The notes: a model not told the origin generated them from the sequence alone. DNA of 64,000 nt from Candidatus Helicobacter avicola (GCA_019112865.1 DXIN01000014.1:22139-86138), one strand, 5' to 3'; shown: positions 14,238 to 24,451, counted from the stretch's first letter. Numbers and translations are program-made.

Positions 14238-15995
14238 TTATTGTGATGCTTGTATCTTGCTTGCCTTTGCCACCAAGCCTAGAAACTCTTGTCTATCCAC
14301 ATTGTTGGACACTTCAGAATCTCCTAATACACTTAGGATAGATTCAAAGCTTGCCTTACCCTTAAATGGCGAATCGCTTAAAAGCATACCAAATGCCGCT
14401 ACACTTTGGGCAAAACGCATATCGGGCACTCCTTTGGTAGTATAATCCGCATTTGTTACGATTCTTTGTAGCAATGTGCTCTTTTCATTATTATGTGCTT
14501 GATTTTCTGGCTTTTTGTAGCGCACTTTGATAGTTGCCCATTCATCGGTATTACCCTCTTTTAGCACATTTTGGCTGTATTTGAGTGAATCTGTCGCTGC
14601 TCTCTCCTCTCTCGCATATAGGTCTTTAGAATCTTCCACGCCCACAGGGATAATCTCATAGAGTGCGCTCACACTATGCCCCACGCCCACATCACCAGAA
14701 TCCACACTATCATTATTAAAATCCTCATTTGCCAAGGCACGCTTCTCATAGCCTATCAATCTATACGCATACACTTTAGCAGGATTGAACTCCACTTGAA
14801 TCTTCACATCTTTAGCGATTGTGATGAGATTTGCATTGATTCTTTGGACAAATTGTCTCTTTGCCTCTAGCTCACTATCTATGTAGCCATAGTTGCCATT
14901 GCCATTATCGGCGAGTTTGACTAGCATAGAATCTTTATAATTCCCCATACCAAAGCCAAAGACCGAAAGATACACGCCGCTTTTTGCCTCCTCTTTGATG
15001 CGTTTTAATAACATATCAGGACTTGAAATCCCGACATTAAAATCCCCATCGGTAGCAAGGATTATGCGATTTACTCCACCCTTGATAAACGATTGTTGCG
15101 CGAGTGTGTATGCAGCTTCTATCCCCGCACTTCCATGTGTGCTACCATTAGCGGATAATTGCTCTATGGCACTAAGAATCTTTTCTTTATCATTGGTGGG
15201 TTCTAGGAGTATGCCTGCGTTGTCTGCGTATGTTACGATACCTACCGTATCACGCGTATCAAGTTTGCTAACAAGCATACTAAGGGATTTTTGCACCAAG
15301 CCTATGCGTTCCTCACCCATCATAGATCCAGAGGTATCAATGAGAAAGATGAGGTTTGAGGCGGGGCGATGCTCCCAATCGATTTTTTGAGCTTGGATTC
15401 CTATGCGTAGGATTTTATGCTGTGGATTCCATAATGCATCGCTCATATCCGCATAGATAGCTAGCGGTTCGTCTTTAGGTGCTTTGTAATCATACTCAAA
15501 GCTATTGAGTAGCTCCTCTATGCGTACAGCACCGGGATTTGGGATATATCCTCTCTCTATGGCATAGCGCACTAAAGCATAGCTCGCACTATCCACATCT
15601 GCTCCGAAAGTAGAGAGTGGTGAATCTAAAGCGGCTTTGAATCCATTTTCTTTGATAAAGTCAAAGGAATCGGTATTGTGTGGTGTGGCTTTCATTTGTG
15701 CAGACCGAAAGTCATTAGTGGCATTAGTGTTAAAATTTTGCATAGCACGCTTTGGTATAGGACCAATATTGCTCACTACTCCTTGTGGTAGAGATTCTGC
15801 TTTCTCATATACTGCATATTCTCTAACATCCTCTTGTATTGGTTTTGGTGTATCTATCGTGCTATTTTGTGTGCTTTGCTCTTGCTGTGTGTTACGCCCA
15901 TTATCACAGCCCACAAGCCCCACACCTATAAAAGCTAACAATCCAAATACAAGGCATTTGCCTACCCATGTTCTTATTCTCTGTGTTGTCATCAT
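14238..15995 (-). CDS. VWA-domain lipoprotein (YfbK type)
   Basis: 585 residues. The N-terminus is a lipoprotein signal with lipobox GLVGC. After a linker, an N-terminal VWA-associated region (STFGADVDSASYALVRYAI, GAVRIEELLNSFEYDY) leads into a von Willebrand A domain with the MIDAS motif DTSGSM (FLIDTSGSMMGEERI) and a conserved ILATDGDFNVG. The C-terminal region (ATIKVRYKKPE, FAQSVAAFGMLL) fits the DUF3520-type tail of YfbK proteins. It is an envelope protein, probably a metal-dependent adhesion or scaffolding module. RBS GGAG before two adjacent ATG codons; the first was kept. Confidence 0.9.
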   Translation of the reverse strand: MMTTQRIRTWVGKCLVFGLLAFIGVGLVGCDNGRNTQQEQSTQNSTIDTPKPIQEDVREYAVYEKAESLPQGVVSNIGPIPKRAMQNFNTNATNDFRSAQMKATPHNTDSFDFIKENGFKAALDSPLSTFGADVDSASYALVRYAIERGYIPNPGAVRIEELLNSFEYDYKAPKDEPLAIYADMSDALWNPQHKILRIGIQAQKIDWEHRPASNLIFLIDTSGSMMGEERIGLVQKSLSMLVSKLDTRDTVGIVTYADNAGILLEPTNDKEKILSAIEQLSANGSTHGSAGIEAAYTLAQQSFIKGGVNRIILATDGDFNVGISSPDMLLKRIKEEAKSGVYLSVFGFGMGNYKDSMLVKLADNGNGNYGYIDSELEAKRQFVQRINANLITIAKDVKIQVEFNPAKVYAYRLIGYEKRALANEDFNNDSVDSGDVGVGHSVSALYEIIPVGVEDSKDLYAREERAATDSLKYSQNVLKEGNTDEWATIKVRYKKPENQAHNNEKSTLLQRIVTNADYTTKGVPDMRFAQSVAAFGMLLSDSPFKGKASFESILSVLGDSEVSNNVDRQEFLGLVAKASKIQASQ

Positions 15996-16039
15996 ACTTT
16001 TAGCTCCTTACCTATCTTTTGTATAGAATCCACTTAGAT

Positions 16040-16045
16040 ATTGTA
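16040..16045 (-). promoter_or_regulatory. -10 box of VWA lipoprotein gene
   Basis: TACAAT on the minus strand, about 45 bp before the start. Confidence 0.5.
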
Positions 16046-16137
16046 GCTTAATCTTTCGCACTTTCAGCTTTCAAACCAAAATCAAAAAACTTGTATTTTT
16101 TATGGCAAAAGTAATACACAAAATTGTGCTTTTTGCC

Positions 16138-16143
16138 TATAAT
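16138..16143 (+). promoter_or_regulatory. -10 box of beta-propeller gene
   Basis: TATAAT in GCCTATAATATTTCC; the 5' leader is about 57 nt. Confidence 0.65.
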
Positions 16144-16206
16144 ATTTCCAACCAAATCGCATAGACAGAATCTCTGCGTTTGGAAATTTTACAAAAAGGA
16201 TAGATT

Positions 16207-17076
16207 ATGATGACAAAATCACTTAAAAGCTTCGTGCTTGCAGGGATTATCGCAAGTGGGCTGACACTAAGTGCTAATGCAGCACAACCACAGCATATAG
16301 AGGGCTTCTCTCACCCAGAGAGTGTGTTTGTGAATAAAAATGAGGTGTATGTCAGCAATATCGGTGAGAAACTCGACCCAATGGCAAAAGACAATGATGG
16401 CTTTATCTCTAAGCTTGATAAAAGCGGCAAAGTCGTGGAACTCAAGTGGCTCACAAACCTCAACGCTCCTAAGGGTATGAATGTGATTGGCAATACCTTG
16501 TATGTCGTGGATATTGATACACTCAAAGGCTTTGACATCAAGAGCAAAAAAGAGGTATTAAATATCCCCGTCTCTGGTGCGGTGTTTCTAAATGACATCG
16601 TGGTGCTTGATAAAAACACGATTTTGGTAAGCGACACAGGCACAGGCATTATCCACAAATTTGACTTGGCTAAGAAAAAATACGAGACTTTTACTAAGCT
16701 AGATTCGGCGTATGCTGGACCCAATGGGTTATTGCTAGATACTAAGAAAAAGGCTCTCATCGTAGTGGGCTATGACCCAGCAGGTAAGCAAAAAGGTAGC
16801 GTGGTAAGCATTGATTTAAAAAGCAAAAAGGCAACCAAAATCACCGAGCCTCTAGGTGCGCTTGATGGTGTCGTAATGGCTAAAAATGGCGATTTGCTTG
16901 TGAGTGATTGGGGTGAGAAGATGCAGGGTGTGATATATAGAGTAGATTCTAAAGGTGGGGTGAGCAAAATCGACTTTGAGATTATGGGCGGACCTGCAGA
17001 TATGTATAGCGATGGAGTAAGCCTCTGGATACCAAGAATGGCAGATAAAAAGGTAAGCAAAATTGATTTACCATAG
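16207..17076 (+). CDS. Periplasmic SMP-30/NHL-like beta-propeller protein
   Basis: 289 residues, signal peptide ending LSANA (about residue 25). The mature protein is built of repeated blades such as HPESVFVNKNEVYVSNIG, LNAPKGMNVIGNTLYVVDID, GAVFLNDIVVLDKNTILVSD, LDGVVMAKNGDLLVSDWG (each spanning about 40-45 residues), typical of gluconolactonase/SMP-30-like six-bladed propellers. Substrate unknown; ATP-independent binding or lactonase activity are possibilities. RBS AAAAAGGA; it stands alone between divergent and convergent neighbours. Confidence 0.8.
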   Translation: MMTKSLKSFVLAGIIASGLTLSANAAQPQHIEGFSHPESVFVNKNEVYVSNIGEKLDPMAKDNDGFISKLDKSGKVVELKWLTNLNAPKGMNVIGNTLYVVDIDTLKGFDIKSKKEVLNIPVSGAVFLNDIVVLDKNTILVSDTGTGIIHKFDLAKKKYETFTKLDSAYAGPNGLLLDTKKKALIVVGYDPAGKQKGSVVSIDLKSKKATKITEPLGALDGVVMAKNGDLLVSDWGEKMQGVIYRVDSKGGVSKIDFEIMGGPADMYSDGVSLWIPRMADKKVSKIDLP

Positions 17077-17331
17077 GCTAGATTCTATCATTTTATTGCA
17101 ATTTGCTTGTGGCAAATTGGTATCGCTCGTGGAGAGTGAATCTCCACTCGCTCCGCTTACGCGAACACACACAATCGTTGGCGAGATTCTAGAATCTTCT
17201 AGTGTCAGAGTGTCATTAACGTGATGTGGCAATGGAGCAGATTCTATAAACCAATCTTTTGGCAAACAAAACAATCACTTATGCACACTCAAACACGCCT
17301 TTGCTCTGCTTGCGCGGTTTTGTGTGGTGTA
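17077..17331. other. Intergenic stretch between convergent genes, with palindromes
   Basis: Contains the hairpin GTGGAGA-GTGAA-TCTCCAC, the 14-bp palindrome AGATTCTAGAATCT (about 17183-17196) and Ser/Arg-like low-complexity sequence. Short reading frames here show no recognisable protein. Confidence 0.5.
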
Positions 17332-18627
17332 TTACATATCCTCATCATTAAGTGTGGCGCGGGACTGCTCTCTGATATTATCCATACCGATGTAAAACTC
17401 CTTTTGGAGTCGCAAAAAGAGGTATCTACCCTTTGGTGTAGTGATGAGATATGCACCTTGTTTTTTGACCATACCCCAAAAGCGCAAGAAGAGGATTTCA
17501 AAAAAACAAACCCTTGAAAGATTGGTATGAAAATGTGCATTGAAACTTGGGAGATGAATCTTACCGCCAAAAAGCCCTACCATAAGGCGATACTGCATTT
17601 GGGATTTAAAACTAAAGTGTTTTTTACGCTCTATTGCCCCTTGCTGTGGTATATCACCGCCTTGTTCTAGGCATTGGGAGTATTTTTTGAGGCTGAAAGT
17701 ATTGACATACAATGTGCCATCTAGGAAGCTAAAACTCCCACTTCCCACGCCTATGTATTCATCATTTTGCACGATGTATTCATCAAACACATCATCTTGC
17801 TTTTTGCTAAACGCCCACGCACTTACTTGCTCATATTCATCACTCATCGCCTGTGTGATGAGGTGGTAGAATGTCTGTTCCTGGTCGTGGGAGGCTTTGC
17901 CCAGTGTGCGTGTGATAAGACTATGTGTAAGTGTGCTACTCATCAGTGGATAAAAGGTGATTTGTGTGGGGTTGAGAGATTTGACAATCTCAATATCACG
18001 CATAAGCATTGCCTGCGTTTGGTTGGGGAAATTGAAAATCAAATCCACATTGATGATAGGCAGTGTATTTTTCGTATGCTTGAGACGTGCTTGTAGGCTT
18101 GCTCCATCGCCAAATTTCTCTAAGCGTCCGATTTTTGCCAAAATCCCATCATCAAAGCTTTGCACACCGATAGAGAGCCTATCGACAATGCCCTTAAGGG
18201 ATTGTAGCTCTTGGGGGGAGATGTGGTTGGGATCGCTCTCACACGAGATGTGTGTGATGTTTGGAAAAAGCTCTTTGGCATAATGCAATGTGGCAAGTAG
18301 CTCATCAAGCATTATGCTCGTTGTCCCACCACCCACATAGATACTATCAAAATCGTAGCCAAGTTGGTGGATTAGGGCGATTTCCCTGCGTAATGACTGG
18401 AAATATTTGCGCGCTTTTTGTTCGTTAAACAAAAATCGATTAAACGAACAATACACACAAAGCGTGTGGCAAAAAGGTATGTGGATATAGAGTAGATATG
18501 GCTTGGACTTGCGCGCAGGTGGTAGGGTGTGAATCTCGCTAGATTCAAGCACAAGATACTTTTTGATAGCTCTTTTTAGCACAAAGTTTGTGAATGTAAA
18601 AAAGAGCGAATCTAAAAACGCACGCAT
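17332..18627 (-). CDS. HemN-like radical SAM protein (coproporphyrinogen oxidase family)
   Basis: 431 residues. The radical SAM cluster motif is CHTLCVYC (CX3CX2C) preceded by YLLYIHIPFCH, followed by YVGGGTTSIM and SIGVQSFDDGIL, characteristic of HemN/HemW/HutW-type enzymes. The extended C-terminal region (IGVGSGSFSF, MQYRLMVGLFGG) matches that superfamily. It could be an oxygen-independent coproporphyrinogen III dehydrogenase or a HutW/ChuW-type anaerobic heme-degrading enzyme; the N-terminal extension of about 40 residues before the core fits the latter group better, but I cannot decide. It starts 2 bp after the PCu(A)C chaperone gene. Confidence 0.8.
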   Translation of the reverse strand: MRAFLDSLFFTFTNFVLKRAIKKYLVLESSEIHTLPPARKSKPYLLYIHIPFCHTLCVYCSFNRFLFNEQKARKYFQSLRREIALIHQLGYDFDSIYVGGGTTSIMLDELLATLHYAKELFPNITHISCESDPNHISPQELQSLKGIVDRLSIGVQSFDDGILAKIGRLEKFGDGASLQARLKHTKNTLPIINVDLIFNFPNQTQAMLMRDIEIVKSLNPTQITFYPLMSSTLTHSLITRTLGKASHDQEQTFYHLITQAMSDEYEQVSAWAFSKKQDDVFDEYIVQNDEYIGVGSGSFSFLDGTLYVNTFSLKKYSQCLEQGGDIPQQGAIERKKHFSFKSQMQYRLMVGLFGGKIHLPSFNAHFHTNLSRVCFFEILFLRFWGMVKKQGAYLITTPKGRYLFLRLQKEFYIGMDNIREQSRATLNDEDM

Positions 18628-18629
18628 AC

Positions 18630-19082
18630 TTAATGATGTGAGTGCTGTGTCTGTGCTCGTAGGACTTTTACACCTTTGAGTTGGAGAACCTCACCATTAC
18701 TAAAATGGAGAGAGAAAGAGACCTCTTGTCCCTCCGTCAATGGCTTTAGGAGGTTAATAAACATTATGTGGTATCCACCGGGTGCTAAATCTGTGCTATT
18801 ATAAGCCTTGATAAGAATCTGTGGGACCTGCACCATTTTTGTCATACCATCTTTTTGGTGTATGTGCTGGTGGAGCTCGGTGCTTTTGGCAATCGTGCTT
18901 TGCGCACTTAAGAGCGTGATGTCTTTATCGCTATTGTTGGTGATAATCATAAATGCCGCAGCGGATTTGGTATTGTGTGGCACGATTTGGACAAAGGCAT
19001 CTGCGACCTCTATATCAGCTGCCTTGACACTCATACACCCAAACACCACCGCACAAAGTATAAGCCACAAATTTTTCATCAA
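18630..19082 (-). CDS. Periplasmic copper chaperone PCu(A)C
   Basis: 150 residues with a signal peptide ending VKA. The DUF461/PCu(A)C domain shows VADAFVQIVPHNTKSAAAFM, the metal-binding H...M pattern (ELHQHIHQKDGMTKMVQV) and GGYHIMFINLLKPL. It delivers Cu(I) to the CuA or CuB site of heme-copper oxidases, cbb3-type in Helicobacter. A C-terminal HSHH may bind extra metal. Followed by a HemN-like gene in the same operon, linking copper and heme supply. Confidence 0.9.
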   Translation of the reverse strand: MMKNLWLILCAVVFGCMSVKAADIEVADAFVQIVPHNTKSAAAFMIITNNSDKDITLLSAQSTIAKSTELHQHIHQKDGMTKMVQVPQILIKAYNSTDLAPGGYHIMFINLLKPLTEGQEVSFSLHFSNGEVLQLKGVKVLRAQTQHSHH

Positions 19083-19111
19083 CCACTCCTCACAGACAAG
19101 ATAAGCTCCGC

Positions 19112-19117
19112 ATTATA
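19112..19117 (-). promoter_or_regulatory. -10 box of PCu(A)C operon
   Basis: TATAAT on the minus strand, 30 bp before the ATG. Confidence 0.6.
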
Positions 19118-19134
19118 GCACGAGAATCTAAGAC

Positions 19135-20427
19135 CTAGTTTAAGCTCACTTCTTCGCCCTTTAGAATTGTGTTCATCGTATTCATTGCGCACATTTTGCC
19201 ACACATAGAGCAGGAGTTGAGTTCCTCGGGCTTGCGCTCATTAAACATTGCACGCGCCTTTTTGCCATCGATGGCATAGCCAAACATCTTACCCCAATTA
19301 ATCTCTTGACGCGCCTTGCTCATTTTATCATCTATCTCACGCTCTTTGGGGAGTTTGGCGATGTCTCCAGCGTGTGCGGCGATTTTAGTCGCTACTATGC
19401 CATCACGCACATCATTGAGGTTTGGCAGGCGTAAATGCTCTGCAGGTGTCACATAGCAGAGCATATCTGTCCCCGCTGCCGCTGCGACTGCACCACCTAT
19501 GGCACCACTGATATGATCATACCCCGCACCGATGTCTGTAACTAGCGGTCCTAATACATAAAATGGCGCACCTTTGCACACGCGTTTTTGGAGCTTGACA
19601 TTAGATTCTATCTCATCGATACTCATATGTCCCGGACCCTCTATCATCACCTGCACATTGGCTTGCCACGCCCTTTGGGTGAGGAGTGAGAGCTCTAGGA
19701 GTTCAGCAAGCTGTGCGGTATCGCTAGAGTCGTGTGTAGAGCCCGGACGCAGAGCATCACCTAGAGAAAGTGTAACATCAAATTTCGCACAAATCTCAAG
19801 CAAATCATCAAAATATTCATAAAATGGATTTTCAGCTTGCTTCATTTTCATCCACGCATAGAGCACGCTACCCCCGCGTGAGACGATATTGGTGATTCTA
19901 TGGGATTGTTCAAACATAAAGGCAGCACGAGAGTTTATCCCCGCGTGGATTGTCATAAAATCCACACCGCTTTTGGCATGATGATACACCACATCGATGA
20001 AGTCTTTGGCATTAATGTCTTTTAAATCTTTTTCTAAAAACCCTACTGCATCATACACCGGCACCGTGCCTATCATCGCCTTAGAGACTTTGATGAGTTC
20101 ATCGCGAAAATGGCTTGTTTTGCCATAATTGCTAAGATCCATGATAGATTCTATACCGAAGTCGTGGGAGAGTGTGACTTTTTGCATTTCCTCGCTGTAG
20201 TCGATGCAGTCATTGGACACGCCAAGATTGACATTGACTTTTGTTCGTAGTCCCGCGCCTATGCCGTGGGGATCGAGGCTTTTGTGGTTGGTATTAGCGG
20301 GTATGATGATAGTGCCCTTTGCGATGGAGCTTAGCAAAAACTCCTCGCTCACACCCTCTTTTTGCGCGACAGCTTTCATTTGTGTGGTAAAAACGCCCTC
20401 TTTTGCATACGCCATTTGTGTTTTCAT
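19135..20427 (-). CDS. thiC: Phosphomethylpyrimidine synthase
   Basis: 430 residues, the short ThiC type. Radical SAM enzyme converting aminoimidazole ribotide to HMP phosphate in thiamine synthesis. Visible are GIGAGLRTKVNVNLG, THDSSDTAQ, MIEGPGHM and the C-terminal [4Fe-4S] motif CSMCGKMC (Cys406, 409, 413). Under control of the TPP riboswitch just upstream. It stands alone and is divergent from carB. Confidence 0.96.
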   Translation of the reverse strand: MKTQMAYAKEGVFTTQMKAVAQKEGVSEEFLLSSIAKGTIIIPANTNHKSLDPHGIGAGLRTKVNVNLGVSNDCIDYSEEMQKVTLSHDFGIESIMDLSNYGKTSHFRDELIKVSKAMIGTVPVYDAVGFLEKDLKDINAKDFIDVVYHHAKSGVDFMTIHAGINSRAAFMFEQSHRITNIVSRGGSVLYAWMKMKQAENPFYEYFDDLLEICAKFDVTLSLGDALRPGSTHDSSDTAQLAELLELSLLTQRAWQANVQVMIEGPGHMSIDEIESNVKLQKRVCKGAPFYVLGPLVTDIGAGYDHISGAIGGAVAAAAGTDMLCYVTPAEHLRLPNLNDVRDGIVATKIAAHAGDIAKLPKEREIDDKMSKARQEINWGKMFGYAIDGKKARAMFNERKPEELNSCSMCGKMCAMNTMNTILKGEEVSLN

Positions 20428-20504
20428 AGTCTAGTCCTTGTCGTTGTGATGATAAATGCAGGGATTATGCAAAAAAGTCATAGAAAGCAGATAAGGTAAT
20501 AAAC

Positions 20505-20581
20505 ATTCCCGCCGCTAGCATTATCTAGGTCCGGTTCGGTCTAAGCTCTAGCTTACTCTCAGCCTGTCTCACAAGCTCCCG
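20505..20581 (-). promoter_or_regulatory. TPP riboswitch (THI box)
   Basis: Read on the minus strand, GGGAGCTTGTG leads into CTGAGA (20557-20562), then GACCGAACC..GGACCT and AATGCTAGCG..GGGAA, the conserved pyrimidine- and pyrophosphate-sensing segments of the thiamine pyrophosphate aptamer in the right order. It lies about 78 bp before thiC, which fits feedback control of thiamine synthesis. Confidence 0.95.
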
Positions 20582-20597
20582 TCATTTATGTGAATCT

Positions 20598-20603
20598 ATT
20601 ATA
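20598..20603 (-). promoter_or_regulatory. -10 box of thiC
   Basis: TATAAT on the minus strand, placing the transcription start a few bases before the riboswitch. Confidence 0.65.
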
Positions 20604-20694
20604 GCTTTTCTTGGGTAAATTTGAGGATAAAATCCGTAGCTTCCTGTAAGAGAATCGCAAATCGTTTGTAACCACACTTTAAGCGCGACTTAGA

Positions 20695-20700
20695 TACAAT
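20695..20700 (+). promoter_or_regulatory. -10 box of carB
   Basis: TACAAT, 43 bp before the carB ATG. Confidence 0.55.
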
Positions 20701-20743
20701 CCCACCATTTGCAAACATTTCTGTATTTTATAAAGGACAGACT

Positions 20744-23700
20744 ATGCCAAAACGCACAGACATTCACACCATTTTACTCATTGGCTCTGGACCTATCATC
20801 ATCGGGCAGGCGTGTGAGTTTGACTATTCAGGCACACAAGCAGCCAAGACGCTAAAGGCTCTTGGCTATCGCGTGGTGCTTATTAACTCCAATCCTGCTA
20901 CGATTATGACGGATCCAGACTTTGCAGACCGCACTTATATCGAGCCTATCACAGAGGAAGTCATCGCTACTATCATCAAGCAAGAGAGTATCGATGCGAT
21001 ACTGCCTACTATGGGCGGACAGACCGCACTCAATGTGGCGATGAGTATGCATGAGCGCGGAATGCTAGAAGGCGTGCAATTTTTGGGGGCTAAACCAGAG
21101 GCGATTAAGAAAGGCGAGGATAGACAGGCATTCAAAGAGGCTATGCTAAAAATCGGTATGGACTTGCCAAAGTCGCGCTATGCCTACACGATAGAGGAAG
21201 CCATTGATGCGGCAAAAGAAATCGGATTTCCGCTTATTATCCGCGCGAGTTTTACCCTTGCTGGTGGGGGCAGTGGTGTGGCGTATAATATCGATGAGTT
21301 TAAGGTATTAGCACAAAATGGTTTGGATACTAGCCCGATAAATGAGATTCTCATCGAAGAGTCGCTGCTTGGGTGGAAAGAGTTTGAAATGGAGGTTATC
21401 CGCGATAGAAATGATAACTGCATTATTGTGTGTAGCATTGAGAATCTTGACCCTATGGGCGTGCATACAGGGGATTCTATCACGATAGCTCCTGCACTCA
21501 CACTCACGGATAAAGAATACCAACGCATGCGTGATGCGTCCTTTAAAATCCTGCGTGAAATCGGCGTGGATACAGGCGGGAGCAATGTGCAGTTTGCGAT
21601 AAATCCGCAAAATGGTAGAATGACTGTGATTGAGATGAATCCGCGTGTATCGCGTAGCTCTGCCCTTGCTTCTAAAGCCACAGGCTATCCCATAGCCAAA
21701 GTCGCTACACTCCTAGCCGTGGGCTATACCCTAGATGAAATCACAAACGACATCACAGGCACACCAGCGAGCTTTGAGCCTAGCATTGATTATATTGTTA
21801 CTAAGATTCCACGATTTACCTTTGAGAAATTCCCACAGGCAGATTCTACGCTCACAACCTCGATGAAGTCTATTGGCGAGGTGATGGCGATTGGTGGGAG
21901 CTTTAAAGAATCTTTGCAAAAGGCATTGTGTAGTTTAGAGACAGGGATATTTGGGTTTAATCCTATCAGCGGGGATTTGAGTGAGATTCAGCGTGAGATT
22001 CGCCGTCCCAACGCCCACAGACTGCTTTATATCGCCGAAGCCTTTAGAAATGGCGTGAGCGTGGCAGAGGTGCAGGAGTGGAGCAAAATCGATGCATATT
22101 TCTTGCACCAAATTGCCGAGATTATCGCGTTTGAGGGCGAAATCACCTTTGAATCTCTGCAAGATAGGGCATTTTTGCGACAAGCAAAGCAGTATGGATT
22201 TAGCGATAAAATGCTGGCGTTTTTAGTCAATAAAAATGAGGGGCTGGAGCTCAGAGAAGAGGATATATACACCCTGCGACAGAGACTAGGGGTGCAGCTG
22301 CGATATAATGAAGTGGATACTTGTGCCGCAGAGTTTGCCACACAGACGGCGTATCTCTATGGCACAATGCCTTTTAGCACAGAATCTATGGCGATGATAG
22401 AATCTAGTGCAGGGTTGCAGAATCTAGATTCTAAAGGTTTGGCAGAATCTGCCATTTCACAAGATTCTAGAGATTCTATAAATGATAAAGCAGTAATGCG
22501 AGAATCTATTGGGCGGCAGGATTTTGGAGATAAAATCGGTGTTTTGGAGCACGAGGCGAGGGAGTTACCTAAGGCGGTAATGACCGATGCCGAGGGCGAA
22601 CAATCGCCGATTTTAGCCCAAAAGCCAACGCCCTCTAAAGTGCTTATCATAGGAGGGGGACCAAATAGAATCGGTCAAGGCATCGAGTTTGATTATTGCT
22701 GTGTCCATGCGAGTTTTGCACTTAAAGATATGGGAGTGCAAAGCATTATGTATAACTGCAATCCCGAGACAGTCAGCACGGATTATGACACGAGCGATAC
22801 TCTGTATTTTGAGCCTATCACTTTAGAGTGTGTGCGGAGTGTGATTGAGCGTGAAAAGCCCGATGGCGTTATTGTGCATTTTGGTGGGCAGACACCGCTT
22901 AAGCTTGCAAAATCGCTAAGCCTCATAGGTGCGCAAATCATTGGCACAAGTGCGAAAGTCATCGATATAGCCGAGGATAGGGAGAAATTCGCCGCGTTTG
23001 TGGAAAAGCACGCGCTTTTGCAGCCCAAAAACGGCATCGCACGCACTAAAGAGGAGGCATATAGTATCGCCAATGCACTTGGATTCCCCGTGCTGGTGCG
23101 CCCGAGCTATGTGCTTGGCGGACGTGCTATGCGAATCGTGGATAATGTCGAGGAGCTGCGCACTTATATGGAAGAAGCAGTGAGGGTCAGTGAAGATTCA
23201 CCGGTGTTGATTGATAAATTCCTAGATTCTGCGCTGGAGCTAGATGTGGATTGCATTAGTGATGGCAAAGATGTGTATATTGGGGGTATTATGCAGCATA
23301 TTGAAGAAGCGGGGATACATAGTGGAGATAGTGCGAGTTGTCTGCCGCCTTTTAGTATAGATTCTGCTATATTAAAGCGCATAGAATCTACCACCGCCAC
23401 AATCGCTCTCAATCTAGGTGTAGTAGGGCTTATGAATGTGCAGTATGCTATCTACCAAGATGAACTCTATCTCATCGAGGTCAATCCTAGGGCTTCACGC
23501 ACTGTGCCTTTTGTCTCCAAAGCTACAGGGATACCACTAGCTAAAGTCGCCACGCGCGTGATGTGGCAGGGTGATTTGCGCGAGGCTTTGACGTATTATG
23601 ATAACTTTGGCAATGTCGATTTTTCGGGCGAGATTCTAAAACATAAGCCCCTAAAATCCGTGGCGATCAAAGAATCCATTTTCCCATTCAATAAGCTTAG

Positions 23701-24217
23701 CGGCGCAGATATGTCGCTAGGTCCAGAGATGAAAAGCACGGGCGAAGTGATGGGAATCTCACAAGATGTGGGTGTGAGCTTTGCTAAATCCCAAATCGCG
23801 TGCAAAAATGCTATACCTTCAAGCGGCAAGGTATTCATCTCACTAAGCCAACGCGACAAGCAAGCTGGCTGCGAGCTTGCCAAAAAGCTTTTGGCACTAG
23901 GCTTTAGCCTCTGTGCTACGGGCGGCACACACAGGGCGTTTGCGAGTGAGGGCATAGAATCCGAGCTCGTGCTCAAAATCAGCGAGGGGCGTCCAAATAT
24001 CACGGATTTGATGACAAACCACGAAATCGCAATGGCGATAAACACGAGCGATACACGATCAAACAAGGGCGATACGGCACTCATCCGTGCGCAGATTCTC
24101 AAAGACAATATCCCATACTTCACCACGCTTAGCGCGGCAAATATGGCAGTCTTAGCCCTTGAGGCGATGAGCGATAAGGATATCAACCAAGCCATCGCCC
24201 TGCAGGATTTTCTATAA
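20744..24217 (+). CDS. carB: Carbamoyl-phosphate synthase large subunit with in-frame insertion
   Basis: 1157 residues, about 70-85 longer than typical CarB. Two ATP-grasp halves are complete: [13 protein letters not shown] at the start, [18 protein letters not shown] in the first half, [16 protein letters not shown] sequence (about residue 635) opening the second, [18 protein letters not shown], and a C-terminal allosteric MGS-like domain (ATGGTHRAF). It makes carbamoyl phosphate for pyrimidines and arginine, with CarA not in this window. Residues about 546-628, in the linker between halves, are a low-complexity insertion rich in Glu-Ser and Asp-Ser from repeated AGAATCT/AGATTCT, followed by a palindromic element. 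Its location in a linker suggests it is tolerated. Confidence 0.96.
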   Translation: MPKRTDIHTILLIGSGPIIIGQACEFDYSGTQAAKTLKALGYRVVLINSNPATIMTDPDFADRTYIEPITEEVIATIIKQESIDAILPTMGGQTALNVAMSMHERGMLEGVQFLGAKPEAIKKGEDRQAFKEAMLKIGMDLPKSRYAYTIEEAIDAAKEIGFPLIIRASFTLAGGGSGVAYNIDEFKVLAQNGLDTSPINEILIEESLLGWKEFEMEVIRDRNDNCIIVCSIENLDPMGVHTGDSITIAPALTLTDKEYQRMRDASFKILREIGVDTGGSNVQFAINPQNGRMTVIEMNPRVSRSSALASKATGYPIAKVATLLAVGYTLDEITNDITGTPASFEPSIDYIVTKIPRFTFEKFPQADSTLTTSMKSIGEVMAIGGSFKESLQKALCSLETGIFGFNPISGDLSEIQREIRRPNAHRLLYIAEAFRNGVSVAEVQEWSKIDAYFLHQIAEIIAFEGEITFESLQDRAFLRQAKQYGFSDKMLAFLVNKNEGLELREEDIYTLRQRLGVQLRYNEVDTCAAEFATQTAYLYGTMPFSTESMAMIESSAGLQNLDSKGLAESAISQDSRDSINDKAVMRESIGRQDFGDKIGVLEHEARELPKAVMTDAEGEQSPILAQKPTPSKVLIIGGGPNRIGQGIEFDYCCVHASFALKDMGVQSIMYNCNPETVSTDYDTSDTLYFEPITLECVRSVIEREKPDGVIVHFGGQTPLKLAKSLSLIGAQIIGTSAKVIDIAEDREKFAAFVEKHALLQPKNGIARTKEEAYSIANALGFPVLVRPSYVLGGRAMRIVDNVEELRTYMEEAVRVSEDSPVLIDKFLDSALELDVDCISDGKDVYIGGIMQHIEEAGIHSGDSASCLPPFSIDSAILKRIESTTATIALNLGVVGLMNVQYAIYQDELYLIEVNPRASRTVPFVSKATGIPLAKVATRVMWQGDLREALTYYDNFGNVDFSGEILKHKPLKSVAIKESIFPFNKLSGADMSLGPEMKSTGEVMGISQDVGVSFAKSQIACKNAIPSSGKVFISLSQRDKQAGCELAKKLLALGFSLCATGGTHRAFASEGIESELVLKISEGRPNITDLMTNHEIAMAINTSDTRSNKGDTALIRAQILKDNIPYFTTLSAANMAVLALEAMSDKDINQAIALQDFL
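22531..22615. repeat. Palindromic element inside carB reading frame
   Basis: Arms TAAAATCGG (22531-22539) and CCGATTTTA (22607-22615) enclose a core at 22561-22584 that matches the intergenic element at 2326-2349 in 23 of 24 bases and contains TTACC/GGTAA. It has no stop in the carB frame. Confidence 0.8.
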
Positions 24218-24244
24218 ATAGTGATAGTAGCTAAAGGAGGGATA

Positions 24245-24451
24245 ATGAGCAATACACAAGATCCAAAGAGTTTTGAAGAGCTTGTTGAGAATGCCAAAGA
24301 CATCATCACGCGATTAGGACAAAGTGATATAAATCTCAAAGAGGGCTTAGAGCTTTATAAAAGTGGTGTAGAAACTTTAAAAAAAGCCCAAGAAATGCTA
24401 GAATCGGCTAAGTTAGAATTTGAGGAGATTGGGAAGTCTGATGATAAGTGA
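24245..24451 (+). CDS. xseB: Exodeoxyribonuclease VII small subunit
   Basis: 68 residues from the ATG after AAAGGAGGGATA; an upstream GTG is less likely. The sequence SFEELVENAKDIITRLGQ and LKEGLELYKSGVETLKKAQEML is the standard XseB coiled-coil signature. Partner of XseA in degrading single-stranded DNA to oligonucleotides. It sits between carB and trpD and overlaps trpD, an unusual place for it. Confidence 0.9.
   Translation: MSNTQDPKSFEELVENAKDIITRLGQSDINLKEGLELYKSGVETLKKAQEMLESAKLEFEEIGKSDDK

Noticed and set aside
17068..17274. A 68-residue frame on the minus strand between convergent genes
   Set aside because: It has low-complexity Ser-rich sequence from repeats, no RBS and no family resemblance; treated as non-coding.
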